Source: Pseudomonas kitaguniensis (GTDB taxonomy: Bacteria > Pseudomonadota > Gammaproteobacteria > Pseudomonadales > Pseudomonadaceae). From it: a stretch of 50,766 bases of DNA. The number at the start of each line of letters is the position of its first letter. Position 1 is the stretch's first letter. Below are positions 1 to 9,618 of this stretch, piece by piece. The notes beneath the pieces are model-generated. The model ran no database searches. It was given only the letters and a program-made list of their open reading frames with translations, and was not told where the DNA came from. The stretch lies in NCBI RefSeq assembly GCF_009296165.1, contig NZ_VUAZ01000022.1, positions 1-50,766 of the forward strand. Direction: 5' to 3'. Position numbers and translations under genes: made by a program.

Positions 1-12
1 AACACATTCAAA

Positions 13-43
13 CTGTGGGAGGGGGCTTGCTCCCGATGGCGGT
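13..43. repeat. Single REP-like element at window edge
   Basis: The stretch reads CTGTGGGAGGGGGCTTGCTC followed by CCGATGGCGGT, a variant of the REP core found many times in this window. It lies 7 bases beyond the stop codon of the LysR gene. Any partner half would lie outside the window. Confidence 0.75.
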
Positions 44-50
44 AGTTCAG

Positions 51-944
51 TCACTCAATAACCTGCTCCATCATCCACCTCACAAAATCGCGCACCTTGG
101 GCACTTCCGCCGAGTGCTCGGGGTACGCCAGGTAATACGCGTCCTGGCTCGGCAACGCATGCTGCCAGGGAATCACCAGCTTACCCTCGGCCAATTCCTC
201 TTCCACCAGAAACCTTGGCAGCAACGCCACGCCGCAGCCCACTTGCGCCGCACGAATGCACATATAGACGGTGTCGAATCGCGGCCCATGGTAGCTGTGC
301 TCGGTGTGCAAACCCTGGCTGGCGAACCAGTCATGCCAACCCTGCGGTCGTGAGGCGTTTTGCAGCAGCACCAGTTCGCTCAATTGCGTGGGGTCGCTGA
401 ACGGCTGCGCGGGCAGGCTCTCGGGCGCACACACCGGCACCAGTTCTTCGCTGAACAGTTTCAGGCTTTCGGTGCCAGGCCGCGAGCCCTGGCCGAAGTA
501 GAAGGCCATGTCGGCCTTGCCTTGCAGCAGCTCATCGGGTGCCTGTTCATTGCACAGGTCGAGGTGGATGTGCGGGTGCCGCAAGCGCCAGCCCTTGAGG
601 CGCGGCACCAGCCAGCGTGCGCCGAAGGTGTAGGGCGTGGACACGCGCAGCACTTCGGTCTCGCCGCCATAGGAGCGCAGGTAATGCGTGGACATCTCGA
701 CCTGCGTGAGAATTTTGCGCACTTCCACCAGGTACAAATCGCCCGCCGGGGTCATCTGCAAGCGGCGGCGCACCCGGCGAAACAGCAGGTGTTGCAGCAA
801 TTCTTCCAACTGCGCCACTTGCTTGCTCACGGCGCTTTGCGTGAGGTTCAGTTCCTCGGCGGCGCGTGTGAAGCTCAGGTGGCGGCTGGCGGCTTCGAAA
901 CACTGCAGGGCGGTGATCGAGGGCAAATGTCTTCGGTTGAGCAC
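51..944 (-). CDS. LysR-family transcriptional regulator, divergent from amaB
   Basis: This 297-residue protein has the LysR plan. Residues about 6-65 are a winged helix-turn-helix (LPSITALQCFEAASRHLSFT, then LNLTQSAVSKQVAQLEELL), followed by a periplasmic-binding-protein-like effector domain. I chose the GTG at 944 because the preceding AGAGG lies 6 bases upstream, the peptide then begins at the usual LysR N-terminus, and the length is typical. The frame stays open upstream to 1421, but that extension runs across the promoter region and into amaB. The gene is divergent from amaB with a 154-base shared intergenic region, the usual arrangement for a LysR protein controlling its neighbour. Inference: it regulates amaB/amaA in response to a lysine-catabolism intermediate. 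The inducer is not visible from sequence. Confidence 0.9.
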   Translation of the reverse strand: MLNRRHLPSITALQCFEAASRHLSFTRAAEELNLTQSAVSKQVAQLEELLQHLLFRRVRRRLQMTPAGDLYLVEVRKILTQVEMSTHYLRSYGGETEVLRVSTPYTFGARWLVPRLKGWRLRHPHIHLDLCNEQAPDELLQGKADMAFYFGQGSRPGTESLKLFSEELVPVCAPESLPAQPFSDPTQLSELVLLQNASRPQGWHDWFASQGLHTEHSYHGPRFDTVYMCIRAAQVGCGVALLPRFLVEEELAEGKLVIPWQHALPSQDAYYLAYPEHSAEVPKVRDFVRWMMEQVIE

Positions 945-1008
945 GGCATGCCTCTTTTTATTCTTTGCATGAATAAACGGAATGATATCTCGCCTAATCG
1001 TCGTTTGT

Positions 1009-1024
1009 TGGCACGTCTTCTGCC
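1009..1024 (+). promoter_or_regulatory. Possible sigma-54 promoter of amaB
   Basis: TGGCACGTCTTCTGCC has the -24 GG and -12 GC elements ten bases apart, as in the sigma-54 consensus TGGCACG-N4-TTGCW, with one mismatch in the -12 box (CTGC for TTGC). It lies about 75 bases before the amaB start. A LysR protein alone would normally work with sigma-70, so a second activator would be needed if the site is used. Confidence 0.45.
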
Positions 1025-1098
1025 AGCTAAAAATAAACCCACGGATCGTCGTGTGGGCCGCGGCGCAATTTTTTCTGTATAGATTGAAGGAGTGACCC

Positions 1099-2589
1099 AT
1101 GGTTGCCGCATTGCTTGACCGTCTCGGGATTGACCCGGCGCTGTACCAGTCGGGTAAACACCCTGTGCATTCGCCGATTGATGGCAGCGTGATCGGCAAC
1201 GTGCACTGGGAAGGTGCCGCCGAGGTGGAGCAGCAGGTCAGTCGCGCCGAGCATGCATTCGACGCTTGGCGCAAGGTGCCGGCACCGCGACGCGGCGAGT
1301 TGGTGCGCCAGCTCGGCGACGTGCTACGCGAATATAAGGCCGACCTGGGCGAATTGGTGTCGTGGGAAGCCGGCAAGATCACCCAGGAAGGCTTGGGTGA
1401 AGTGCAGGAAATGATCGACATCTGCGACTTCGCCGTCGGCCTGTCCCGTCAGTTGTACGGCTTGACCATCGCCTCCGAGCGCCCCGGCCACCATATGCGT
1501 GAAACCTGGCACCCACTGGGCGTGGTCGGGGTGATCAGCGCGTTCAACTTTCCGGTCGCCGTGTGGGCGTGGAACACCACGCTGGCGCTGGTCTGCGGCA
1601 ACGCGGTCATCTGGAAACCGTCGGAAAAAACCCCACTCACCGCGCTGGCCTGCCAGGCGCTGTTCGAGCGCGTGTTGAAAAACTTCAATGACGCGCCCGA
1701 GTACCTCAGCCAAGTGGTCATCGGCGGCCGTGACGCTGGCGCAGCACTCGTGGATGACCCGCGTGTGGCCCTGATCAGCGCCACCGGCAGCACCCGCATG
1801 GGCCGCGAAGTGGCGCCCAAAGTGGCCGCACGTTTTGCCCGCAGCATTCTGGAGCTGGGCGGCAACAACGCGATGATCCTCGGCCCCAGCGCTGATTTGG
1901 ACATGGCCGTGCGCGCCATCCTGTTCAGCGCCGTCGGCACCGCCGGCCAGCGTTGCACCAGCCTGCGCCGGTTGATCGCGCACGCGTCGGTCAAGGATGA
2001 AATCGTCACCCGGCTGAAAGCTGCGTACGCCAAAGTGCGCATTGGCCACCCGCTGGAAGGCAATCTGGTCGGCCCGCTGATCGACAAACACGGCTTCGAG
2101 ACTATGCAGGACGCCCTGGAACAAGCGTTGAGCGAAGGTGGCAAGGTGTTCGGCGGCAAGCGTCAGTTGGCAGATAAATTCCCGAACGCCTACTACGTGT
2201 CGCCAGCGATTGTGGAAATGCCCGAGCAAAGCGAGGTGGTGTGCACGGAAACCTTCGCGCCGATTTTGTATGTGATCGGCTACACCGACTTCAGCGAAGC
2301 GCTGCGCCTGAACAATGCCGTGCCGCAAGGCCTGTCGTCGTGCATCTTCACCACGGATGTGCGCGAGGCGGAACAGTTCATGTCGGCGGTGGGCAGTGAC
2401 TGCGGCATCGCCAACGTCAACATCGGCCCGAGCGGCGCGGAAATCGGCGGCGCGTTTGGCGGTGAGAAAGAGACCGGTGGCGGGCGCGAGTCGGGTTCGG
2501 ACGCGTGGCGCGGGTACATGCGCCGCCAGACCAATACCGTGAACTACTCGCTGGAATTACCCTTGGCGCAGGGCATTACCTTCGACTGA
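1099..2589 (+). CDS. amaB: Alpha-aminoadipate semialdehyde (L-piperidine-6-carboxylate) dehydrogenase
   Basis: This 496-residue aldehyde dehydrogenase belongs to the antiquitin-like (ALDH7) group. It oxidises the semialdehyde/piperidine-6-carboxylate formed from pipecolate to 2-aminoadipate, using NAD(P), in the D-lysine/pipecolate branch of lysine catabolism. Visible landmarks are the cofactor-binding region with SATGSTRMG near residue 230, the general base Glu252 in ELGGNN and the catalytic Cys286 in GQRCTS. The start ATG follows GAAGGAG at good spacing. The family call rests on overall similarity to P. putida AmaB and on the neighbouring oxidase gene amaA and LysR gene, the same three-gene arrangement as in P. 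putida. A REP doublet separates it from amaA, so the two may not be equally transcribed. Confidence 0.9.
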   Translation: MVAALLDRLGIDPALYQSGKHPVHSPIDGSVIGNVHWEGAAEVEQQVSRAEHAFDAWRKVPAPRRGELVRQLGDVLREYKADLGELVSWEAGKITQEGLGEVQEMIDICDFAVGLSRQLYGLTIASERPGHHMRETWHPLGVVGVISAFNFPVAVWAWNTTLALVCGNAVIWKPSEKTPLTALACQALFERVLKNFNDAPEYLSQVVIGGRDAGAALVDDPRVALISATGSTRMGREVAPKVAARFARSILELGGNNAMILGPSADLDMAVRAILFSAVGTAGQRCTSLRRLIAHASVKDEIVTRLKAAYAKVRIGHPLEGNLVGPLIDKHGFETMQDALEQALSEGGKVFGGKRQLADKFPNAYYVSPAIVEMPEQSEVVCTETFAPILYVIGYTDFSEALRLNNAVPQGLSSCIFTTDVREAEQFMSAVGSDCGIANVNIGPSGAEIGGAFGGEKETGGGRESGSDAWRGYMRRQTNTVNYSLELPLAQGITFD

Positions 2590-2613
2590 GGTTACTGAGG
2601 TTACTGAGGTCAA

Positions 2614-2702
2614 TGTGGGAGGGGGCTTGCTCCCGATTGCGGTGTGCCAGTCAACAGAGATACAACTGACACACCGCCATCGAGAGTAAGTCCCCTCCCA
2701 CA
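2614..2702. repeat. REP doublet (REPIN) between amaB and amaA
   Basis: Two inverted REP-like halves (TGTGGGAGGGGGCTTGCTCC and its degenerate complement ending CTCCCACA) flank a spacer. The inner flanks GGTGTGCCAGT and ACTGACACACC are also nearly complementary, so the element can fold as one long hairpin. Three copies of GTTACTGAG-like sequence (about 2590-2610) lie just before it. Confidence 0.85.
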
Positions 2703-2763
2703 GTTGATCGGGTTGGTCATTAACAATAACAGTTGTTTGTTGGGTCCTCTGCGGAGTCTGGCA

Positions 2764-4047
2764 ATGCGCTTACGCGAAGCATGTTTGTGGGAACAACTCA
2801 CCCCCGGCCGCCCGGACCGTGCTGCGCTTAACGGCGAGGTGAAGGTTGATGTGTGCGTGATCGGCGCCGGCATCACCGGCCTCTCGGCGGCGATTCATTT
2901 GCTTGAGCAGGGCAAAAGCGTCGCCGTGCTTGAAGCGCATCGCACCGGCCATGGCGGTTCGGGGCGCAACGTCGGGCTGGTTAACGCGGGCCTGTGGATT
3001 CCCCCGGACGAGATCGAGGCCGGTTTCGGCGAAGCGGTCGGCAGCCAGCTCAACCGCATGCTGGGTGCGGCACCGTCTTTGGTGTTCAGCCTGATCGACA
3101 AATACAGCATCGATTGCCAATTGCGCCGCGAGGGCACCTTGCACATGGCGCACAACGCGCGTGGCGAGGCGGATTTACGCAGCCGTGAAGCACAATGGAA
3201 GCGCCGTGGCGCGCCAGTTGAATTGCTCACCGGCCAAGCCTGCGAGCAAGCCACCGGCACCCAAAAGATCGCCGCCGCCTTACTCGACCGGCGCGCCGGC
3301 ACCTTGAACCCGATGGCCTACACCTGTGGTTTGGCGAGTGCCGCCGCCGGTATTGGCGGGCAACTGTTCGACCATTCCCCGGTCACCCAGCTTGAACGCC
3401 AGGGTTCATTCTGGTCGGTGCAAACCGCGCAAGGTTCGGTGCAGGCGGCGCACGTGGTGATCGCCTCAAACGCCTACACCGAAGGCGAATGGACCGAACT
3501 GCGGCGCAATTTTTTCCCCGGTTATTACTATCAGGTCGCCTCGGCACCGCTGACCGGCGACGCCGCCCAACAGGTGCTTCCCGGCGGGCAGGGCTCATGG
3601 GACACGCGCCAAGTACTCAGCAGCATCCGCCGCGACGCCGATGGCCGCCTGTTGCTCGGCAGTTTGGGCAACGGTAACCAAAAACCTGCGTGGTTCCTCA
3701 AGGCGTGGGCCGATAGGGTGCAGCAGCATTACTTTCCCTACCTCAAAGCGGTGCAATGGGAATACACCTGGACCGGCTGCATCGCCTTTACCCCGGATCA
3801 CCTGATGCGCCTGTTTGAACCGGCACCTGGCCTGTTGGCAGTCACGGGCTATAACGGGCGTGGCGTGACCACCGGCAGCGTGGTGGGCAAGGCGTTCGCT
3901 GATTATGTGTGTGACCAGAATGCCCAGGCGTTGCCGATTCCCTTTGCACCGATGCAGCCGCTGGCCAGCCCGGGCCTGCGCAGTTGCCTGTATGAAGCGG
4001 GGTTTTCGCTGTATCACGCCGGGCAATGCCTGCGGATCGTCATCTGA
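2764..4047 (+). CDS. amaA: L-pipecolate oxidase, FAD-dependent (DAO family)
   Basis: This 427-residue flavoprotein has an N-terminal Rossmann dinucleotide fold (VDVCVIGAGITGLSAAIHLL, GxGxxG near residue 34). A second FAD-contacting segment near the C-terminus (VTGYNGRGVTTGSVVGKAFA) is typical of D-amino-acid-oxidase-like enzymes. P. putida AmaA, the closest family by context, oxidises L-pipecolate to piperideine-6-carboxylate, the substrate of AmaB. The frame is open upstream to 2644, but that part is translated REP sequence. The ATG at 2764, preceded by GGAG, gives the expected length and N-terminus. It lies downstream of amaB on the same strand with a REP doublet in between. The oxidase is membrane-associated in P. 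putida, although no transmembrane helix is evident here. Confidence 0.88.
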   Translation: MRLREACLWEQLTPGRPDRAALNGEVKVDVCVIGAGITGLSAAIHLLEQGKSVAVLEAHRTGHGGSGRNVGLVNAGLWIPPDEIEAGFGEAVGSQLNRMLGAAPSLVFSLIDKYSIDCQLRREGTLHMAHNARGEADLRSREAQWKRRGAPVELLTGQACEQATGTQKIAAALLDRRAGTLNPMAYTCGLASAAAGIGGQLFDHSPVTQLERQGSFWSVQTAQGSVQAAHVVIASNAYTEGEWTELRRNFFPGYYYQVASAPLTGDAAQQVLPGGQGSWDTRQVLSSIRRDADGRLLLGSLGNGNQKPAWFLKAWADRVQQHYFPYLKAVQWEYTWTGCIAFTPDHLMRLFEPAPGLLAVTGYNGRGVTTGSVVGKAFADYVCDQNAQALPIPFAPMQPLASPGLRSCLYEAGFSLYHAGQCLRIVI

Positions 4048-4112
4048 TCAGCGAAAGGCGGGTTTTTCTTAGCAGGCTACTCATCTGTATTGGTGCGAGT
4101 TGTAGCAATCAC

Positions 4113-4127
4113 GCACTGTAAATGTGC
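4113..4127. promoter_or_regulatory. NtrC-like binding site upstream of bra operon
   Basis: GCACTGTAAATGTGC matches the dyad GCAC-N7-GTGC found in NtrC enhancer sites. It lies about 200 bases upstream of the sigma-54 promoter at 4324, a normal enhancer distance. Further half-site-like repeats of GGTTGYACC lie at about 4199-4260. The rest of the 360-base amaA-braC gap shows no gene. Confidence 0.45.
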
Positions 4128-4323
4128 AGTTCCGTTACGCACGTTGTTACACGGGCAGGAACTGTCGTTTATTCGTCTGGTCGCGGGTGCGACCTGTCAA
4201 GGTTGTACCTTTTTTGCCTGCGGTTGCACCTGTGCGAGCCAGACGGTTGCACGTGCAGCCAAAAGGAGGTGCCGAGCCCTGAATAATAATGACACCGTGT
4301 CTTTTTGAAGAATAAAAACGTAA

Positions 4324-4339
4324 TGGCACGCGCCTTGCT
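4324..4339 (+). promoter_or_regulatory. Sigma-54 (RpoN) promoter of braC operon
   Basis: TGGCACGCGCCTTGCT fits the sigma-54 consensus TGGCACG-N4-TTGCW at every defined position. It is oriented toward braC and predicts a transcript start near 4350 with a leader of about 55-60 bases. Confidence 0.75.
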
Positions 4340-4379
4340 CTGAGCTTTGAGTGAAGGGTTGAACACAAGTCGTTGTGCC

Positions 4380-4392
4380 AATAATCAAAAAT
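4380..4392 (+). promoter_or_regulatory. Possible Crc/Hfq A-rich motif at braC ribosome site
   Basis: AATAATCAAAAAT just before the Shine-Dalgarno CGGAG resembles the A-rich AANAANAA catabolite-repression motifs bound by Hfq/Crc in pseudomonads. Branched-chain amino acid uptake is the kind of function repressed this way. Motif match only. Confidence 0.35.
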
Positions 4393-4407
4393 ATCGGAGC
4401 ACCACTC

Positions 4408-5543
4408 ATGTCCCAGACGTTTTACAAGAAAGGTTTTCTGGCCCTCGCCGTTGCCGCGGCGTTGGGTGTTTCTACGTTTGTTCAAGCTGATGTGAAGATT
4501 GGCGTTGCGGGGCCGATGACCGGCGCCAACGCGGCTTTCGGTGAGCAGTACATGAAAGGTGCCCAAGCGGCAGCCGATGTGATCAACAAAGCGGGCGGTA
4601 TCAACGGCGAGCAGATCAAGCTGGTCGCGGCGATGACGCCTGTGAGCCCAAGCAAGCGGTGGCCGTGGCCAACCGCCTGGTCGACCAAGAGAAGGTGATC
4701 GGCGTGGTCGGCCACTTCTGCTCCTCGAACACCATTCCAGCCTCTGAAGTGTACAGCGACGCGGGCGTGATCATGATCACCCCGGGCTCCACCAACCCGA
4801 CGGTCACCGAGCGCGGCCTGTCGGCGGTGTTCCGCATGTGCGGGCGTGATGACCAGCAAGGCATCGTCGCCGGTGACTACATCGTCGACGTGCTCAAAGG
4901 CAAAAAAATCGCAGTCATCAACGACAAGGACACCTACGGCAAAGGCTTGGCTGACGCCACCTCAGCCCAGTTGACCAAGCGCGGCGTCAAGCCGGTGCTG
5001 GAAGAAGGCCTGACCCGTGGCGAGAAAGACTTCAGCGCCCTGGTCACCAAGATCCGCTCCGTAGGGGCTGACGTGGTTTACTTTGGCGGCCTGCACCCGG
5101 AAGCCGGCCCGTTGGTTCGCCAACTGCGTGAAGCTGGCCTGAAAGACGTCAAGTTCATGTCGGATGACGGCGTGGTCACCGACGAACTGGTTGCGACCGC
5201 CGGTGGCAAGCAGTACGTGGATGGCGTGTACATGACCTTCGGCGCCGACCCGCGCCTGCTGCCAGACAGCAAAACCGTCGTGGAAGAATTCAAGAAGAGC
5301 GGCTACGAGCCTGAAGGCTACACCCTGTACGCCTACGCCTCGGTTCAGGCACTGGCGGCTGGCTTCAACGGCGCCAAAAACAACAAAGGCGAAGACGCCG
5401 CCAAGTGGCTCAAGGCTAACCCGGTGAAAACCGTGATGGGTGAAAAAGCCTGGGATTCCAAGGGTGACCTGAAAATCTCCGACTACGTGGTTTACCAGTG
5501 GGACAAAGACGGCAAATACCACCAGCTGGAAAAGCAGAAGTAA
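4408..5543 (+). pseudogene. braC: Branched-chain amino acid ABC transporter substrate-binding protein, frameshifted
   Basis: The gene encodes the periplasmic leucine/isoleucine/valine-binding protein of the Bra (Liv) importer. It starts at ATG 4408 after CGGAG and begins with a signal peptide (KGFLALAVAAALGVSTFVQA, cleavage before DVKIG). The mature protein starts KIGVAGPMTGANAAFGEQYM as in LivJ/BraC. At about 4630 one base is missing: the frame runs EQIKLVA then breaks, and restoring one G (GCG-GGC-GAT-GAC) rejoins the rest of the protein (CEPKQAVAVANRLVDQEKVI and onward) to the stop at 5543. All downstream sequence is well conserved, and the four partner genes follow intact. A sequencing error is therefore more likely than real loss. 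If real, the importer lacks its binding protein. Confidence 0.9.
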
Positions 5544-5548
5544 GCCTG

Positions 5549-5599
5549 AGCGCCACATAACCCCTGTGTGAGTGGCGCTGTGATCGATCTCTGTTTTTT
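5549..5599 (+). terminator. Hairpin with T-run between braC and braD (likely partial terminator)
   Basis: AGCGCCAC (5549-5556) and GTGGCGCT (5572-5579) form a perfect 8-bp stem. A TTTTTT run follows about 14 bases later, so termination would be leaky. Binding-protein genes are usually expressed above their permease genes, which fits partial termination here. Confidence 0.55.
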
Positions 5600-5613
5600 C
5601 CTCCAGAAGGGCC

Positions 5614-5631
5614 GCACACCCATGGGTGTGC
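5614..5631. repeat. Perfect 18-bp palindrome upstream of braD
   Basis: GCACACCCATGGGTGTGC is completely self-complementary. It lies 26 bases before the braD start, where it could form a second mRNA hairpin or a protein site. Confidence 0.7.
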
Positions 5632-5657
5632 AGGCTCTCACCGCGTGAGATTGCGTT

Positions 5658-6572
5658 ATGGATGGTATTTTCCTGCAGCAACTGGTCAATGGCCTGACCC
5701 TCGGGTCGGTCTATGGCCTGATCGCCATCGGCTACACAATGGTCTATGGCATCATTGGCATGATCAACTTCGCCCACGGCGAGGTTTATATGATTTCCGC
5801 TTACCTGGCGGCGATCAGTCTGGCACTGCTGGCTTACTTCGGCATCGAATCCTTCCCGCTGCTCATTCTCGGCACCCTGGTGTTCACGGTGGTTGTCACC
5901 GGCGTTTACGGCTGGGTCATTGAACTTGTCGCCTACAAACCGCTGCGCAACTCCACCCGACTGGCACCGCTGATCAGCGCCATCGGTATTTCGCTGATCC
6001 TGCAGAACTACGCGCAAATCGCCCAAGGCGCCAAGCAACAAGGTATTCCAACCCTGCTGGCCGGCGCCTGGCGTGTCGATATTGGCAGCGGGTTCGTGCA
6101 GTTGACCTACACCAAGGTGTTTATTCTGGTGGCCGCGTTTCTCGGCATGGGGCTGCTGACCTACATCATCAAGTACACCAAGCTCGGCCGCATGTGCCGC
6201 GCCACCCAGCAAGACCGCAAGATGGCGTCGATCCTCGGTATCAACACCGACCGCGTGATCTCCTACGTGTTTGTCATCGGCGCCGCCATGGCCGCGCTGG
6301 CCGGCGTGCTGATTACCCTCAATTACGGCACGTTCGACTTTTACGCAGGCTTCATCATCGGCATCAAGGCGTTTACCGCAGCGGTACTCGGCGGCATCGG
6401 TTCCCTGCCTGGGGCCATGTTGGGCGGGATTATCCTGGGTATCTCCGAGTCGTTGTTCGCGGGGATGATCAACTCTGACTACAAAGACGTGTTCAGTTTC
6501 TCGCTGCTGGTGGTGATTCTGATTTTCCGTCCTCAGGGCCTGCTGGGTCGCCCGCTCGTGGCTAAGGTGTAA
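5658..6572 (+). CDS. braD: Branched-chain amino acid ABC transporter permease BraD/LivH
   Basis: This 304-residue inner-membrane permease forms the translocation channel with BraE. It has the LivH signature start (QLVNGLTLGSVYGLIAIGYT, then MVYGIIGMINFAHGEVYM) and about eight hydrophobic helices. The late AVLGGIGSLPGAMLGGIILG segment is the conserved region that contacts the ATPases. Length is normal for the family. It follows braC and is followed after 2 bases by braE. Confidence 0.95.
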   Translation: MDGIFLQQLVNGLTLGSVYGLIAIGYTMVYGIIGMINFAHGEVYMISAYLAAISLALLAYFGIESFPLLILGTLVFTVVVTGVYGWVIELVAYKPLRNSTRLAPLISAIGISLILQNYAQIAQGAKQQGIPTLLAGAWRVDIGSGFVQLTYTKVFILVAAFLGMGLLTYIIKYTKLGRMCRATQQDRKMASILGINTDRVISYVFVIGAAMAALAGVLITLNYGTFDFYAGFIIGIKAFTAAVLGGIGSLPGAMLGGIILGISESLFAGMINSDYKDVFSFSLLVVILIFRPQGLLGRPLVAKV

Positions 6573-6574
6573 AC

Positions 6575-7848
6575 ATGTCTGCTGCCAAACCTATTGATAT
6601 CAAGAAGAGTGTGGTCGATACGGTCTTAGCCGGGCTGATAGCGCTGATCGTATTCGGGCCAATCGTCGGCGTGGTGCTCGACGGCTACAGCTTCAACCTG
6701 CAACCTGCGCGTGTGGCTGCCCTGGTCGCCATTGTGATGGTTGGCCGCTTCGCCATGAGCCTGTTCCTGCAAACCCCCAAGGGCCTGAAAGTGCTGCAGG
6801 GCTTTGAAAGCAGTGGCTCGGGCGTGCACGTGCTGGCGCCGGACTACAAATCACGCCTGCGCTGGATCATCCCGGTGCTGATCGTGATTGCTATCGTGTT
6901 CCCGATCTTCGCCAACAAGTACCTGTTAACCGTGGTGATCCTCGGGCTGATCTACGTGTTGCTCGGCTTGGGCCTGAACATTGTGGTGGGCCTGGCCGGT
7001 TTGCTCGACCTCGGTTACGTGGCGTTCTATGCGATTGGCGCCTACGGCCTGGCGCTGGGGTACCAATACCTCGGCCTCGGGTTCTGGACGGTGTTGCCGT
7101 TGGCCGCCATCGCGGCGGCGCTGGCGGGCTGCATACTCGGCTTCCCGGTACTGCGAATGCACGGTGACTACTTGGCCATCGTGACCCTGGGCTTTGGTGA
7201 AATCATCCGCTTGGTGCTGAACAACTGGCTGTCGTTTACCGGCGGCCCGAACGGCATGCCGGTGCCTTCGCCGACCTTCCTCGGCCTGGAGTTCGGGCGC
7301 AAAGCGAAGGATGGCGGCATTCCGTTTCACGAGTTCTTCGGCCTCGATTACAACCCCAACATCAAGTTCATGTTCATCTACATCGTGCTGTTCCTGGTGG
7401 TGCTGGCTGTGCTGTACATCAAGCATCGCCTGACCCGCATGCCGGTCGGCCGCGCCTGGGAAGCCTTGCGTGAAGACGAGATCGCCTGCCGTTCGATGGG
7501 CCTCAACCACGTACTGGTAAAACTGTCGGCGTTCACCATCGGTGCCTCCACGGCCGGTTTGGCCGGGGTGTTTTTCGCCAGTTACCAGGGGTTCGTCAAC
7601 CCGTCGTCATTTACCTTCTTCGAGTCGGCGCTGATCCTCGCCATCGTGGTGTTGGGCGGCATGGGCTCGACGGTGGGCGTGGTGATCGCGGCGTTCGTAT
7701 TGACCGTCGCCCCGGAGCTGCTGCGCAGCTTCTCTGAATACCGCGTGCTGCTGTTTGGCGTGCTGATGGTGGTGATGATGATCTGGCGCCCACGCGGCTT
7801 GATCCGCATCAGCCGCACCGGTGTGACACCGCGCAAGGGGGTGGCGCC

Positions 7849-7852
<4 letters not shown>
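6575..7852 (+). CDS. braE: High-affinity branched-chain amino acid ABC transporter permease LivM/BraE
   Basis: The second membrane subunit of the Bra importer has 425 residues. An N-terminal extension of roughly 90 residues with extra hydrophobic segments precedes the conserved LivM core, as is usual for Pseudomonas BraE/LivM. The core includes GLNIVVGLAGLLDLGYVAFY and the ATPase-contact region RMPVGRAWEALREDEIACRS. The stop overlaps the braF start by four bases (ATGA), indicating translational coupling. Confidence 0.95.
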
Positions 7853-8720
<868 letters not shown>

Positions 8721-8724
<4 letters not shown>

Positions 8725-9437
8725 ACGGGCCTATCCTCGAACTGAAAGACCTGGACGTGTTTTACGGCCCGATCCAGGCGCTTAAAAAAGTCTCGCTGCA
8801 CATCAACGAAGGTGAAACCGTCAGCCTGATCGGCTCCAACGGCGCGGGTAAATCCACGCTGCTGATGTCGATCTTTGGCCAGCCACGCGCCGAGTCGGGG
8901 CACATTCTTTACAACGGCGTCGACATTACCCACAAGTCGTCGCACTACATCGCTTCCAACGGTATTGCGCAGTCGCCGGAAGGGCGGCGGGTGTTCCCCG
9001 ACATGACCGTTGAGGAAAACCTGCTGATGGGCACCATCCCGATTGGCGACAAGTTTGCCGCCGAGGACATGCAGCGCATGTTCGAGCTGTTCCCACGGCT
9101 CAAGGAGCGGCGCACCCAGCGCGCGATGACCATGTCGGGTGGTGAGCAGCAAATGCTCGCCATCGCGCGCGCGCTGATGAGTCGCCCCAAACTGTTGTTG
9201 CTGGACGAACCGAGCCTGGGCCTGGCGCCGATTGTGGTGAAGCAGATTTTCGCCACCCTGCGCGAGTTGGCGGCCACCGGGATGACCATCTTTCTGGTGG
9301 AGCAGAACGCCAACCATGCACTGCGCTTGTCGGACCGGGCGTATGTGATGGTCAACGGCGAGATTCGCCTGACCGGCACCGGCAAAGAGCTGCTGGTGAA
9401 CGAGGAAGTGCGCAACGCCTACCTCGGCGGGCACTGA
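8721..9437 (+). CDS. braG: Branched-chain amino acid ABC transporter ATP-binding protein LivF/BraG
   Basis: The second ATPase of the importer has 238 residues, with Walker A GSNGAGKS, signature MSGGEQQMLAIARAL and Walker B LLLLDEPSLGLAP. It is the last gene of the bra operon. A long repeat-built hairpin with a T-run lies 24 bases beyond the stop. Confidence 0.95.
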
Positions 9438-9461
9438 TCTAAAGGCTTGATGCAACAACCC

Positions 9462-9591
9462 ATGTGGGAACCGGCTCTCTGTGGGAGCTGGCTTGCCTGC
9501 GATGGCATCTCCTCGGTCTAACTGAAAGACCGAGGTGCTTGCCTCGCAGGCAAGCCAGCTCCCACATGAAACGGTTCCCACATTTTTTTTT
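9462..9591 (+). terminator. Nested REP hairpin and T9 run: bra operon terminator
   Basis: Three nested inverted repeats stack here. The outermost is ATGTGGGAACCG (9462-9473) with CGGTTCCCACAT (9572-9583). Inside it is a REP pair (TGTGGGAGCTGGCTTGCCTG and complement). At the centre CCTCGGTC pairs with GACCGAGG. The outer stem runs directly into nine T residues (9583-9591), the layout of a strong intrinsic terminator on the plus strand. Confidence 0.8.
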
Positions 9592-9618
9592 GGGGTGTTT
9601 TCAGTGCCCCGCCAAATT

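Noticed and set aside
945..1421. N-terminal extension of the LysR protein
   Set aside because: The extra 159 codons run through the divergent promoter region and into amaB; the GTG at 944 gives the normal LysR N-terminus.
1324..2328. 334-codon open frame antisense to amaB
   Set aside because: Shadow of a clear aldehyde dehydrogenase gene; no domain or start signal of its own.
2588..2611. Short tandem repeat of GTTACTGAG
   Set aside because: Only about three units, just beyond the amaB stop; too short to support a function.
4962..6212. 416-codon open frame on the minus strand across braC and braD
   Set aside because: It is antisense to conserved genes and has the His/Gln/Val-rich composition produced by reading GC-rich Pseudomonas genes backwards.
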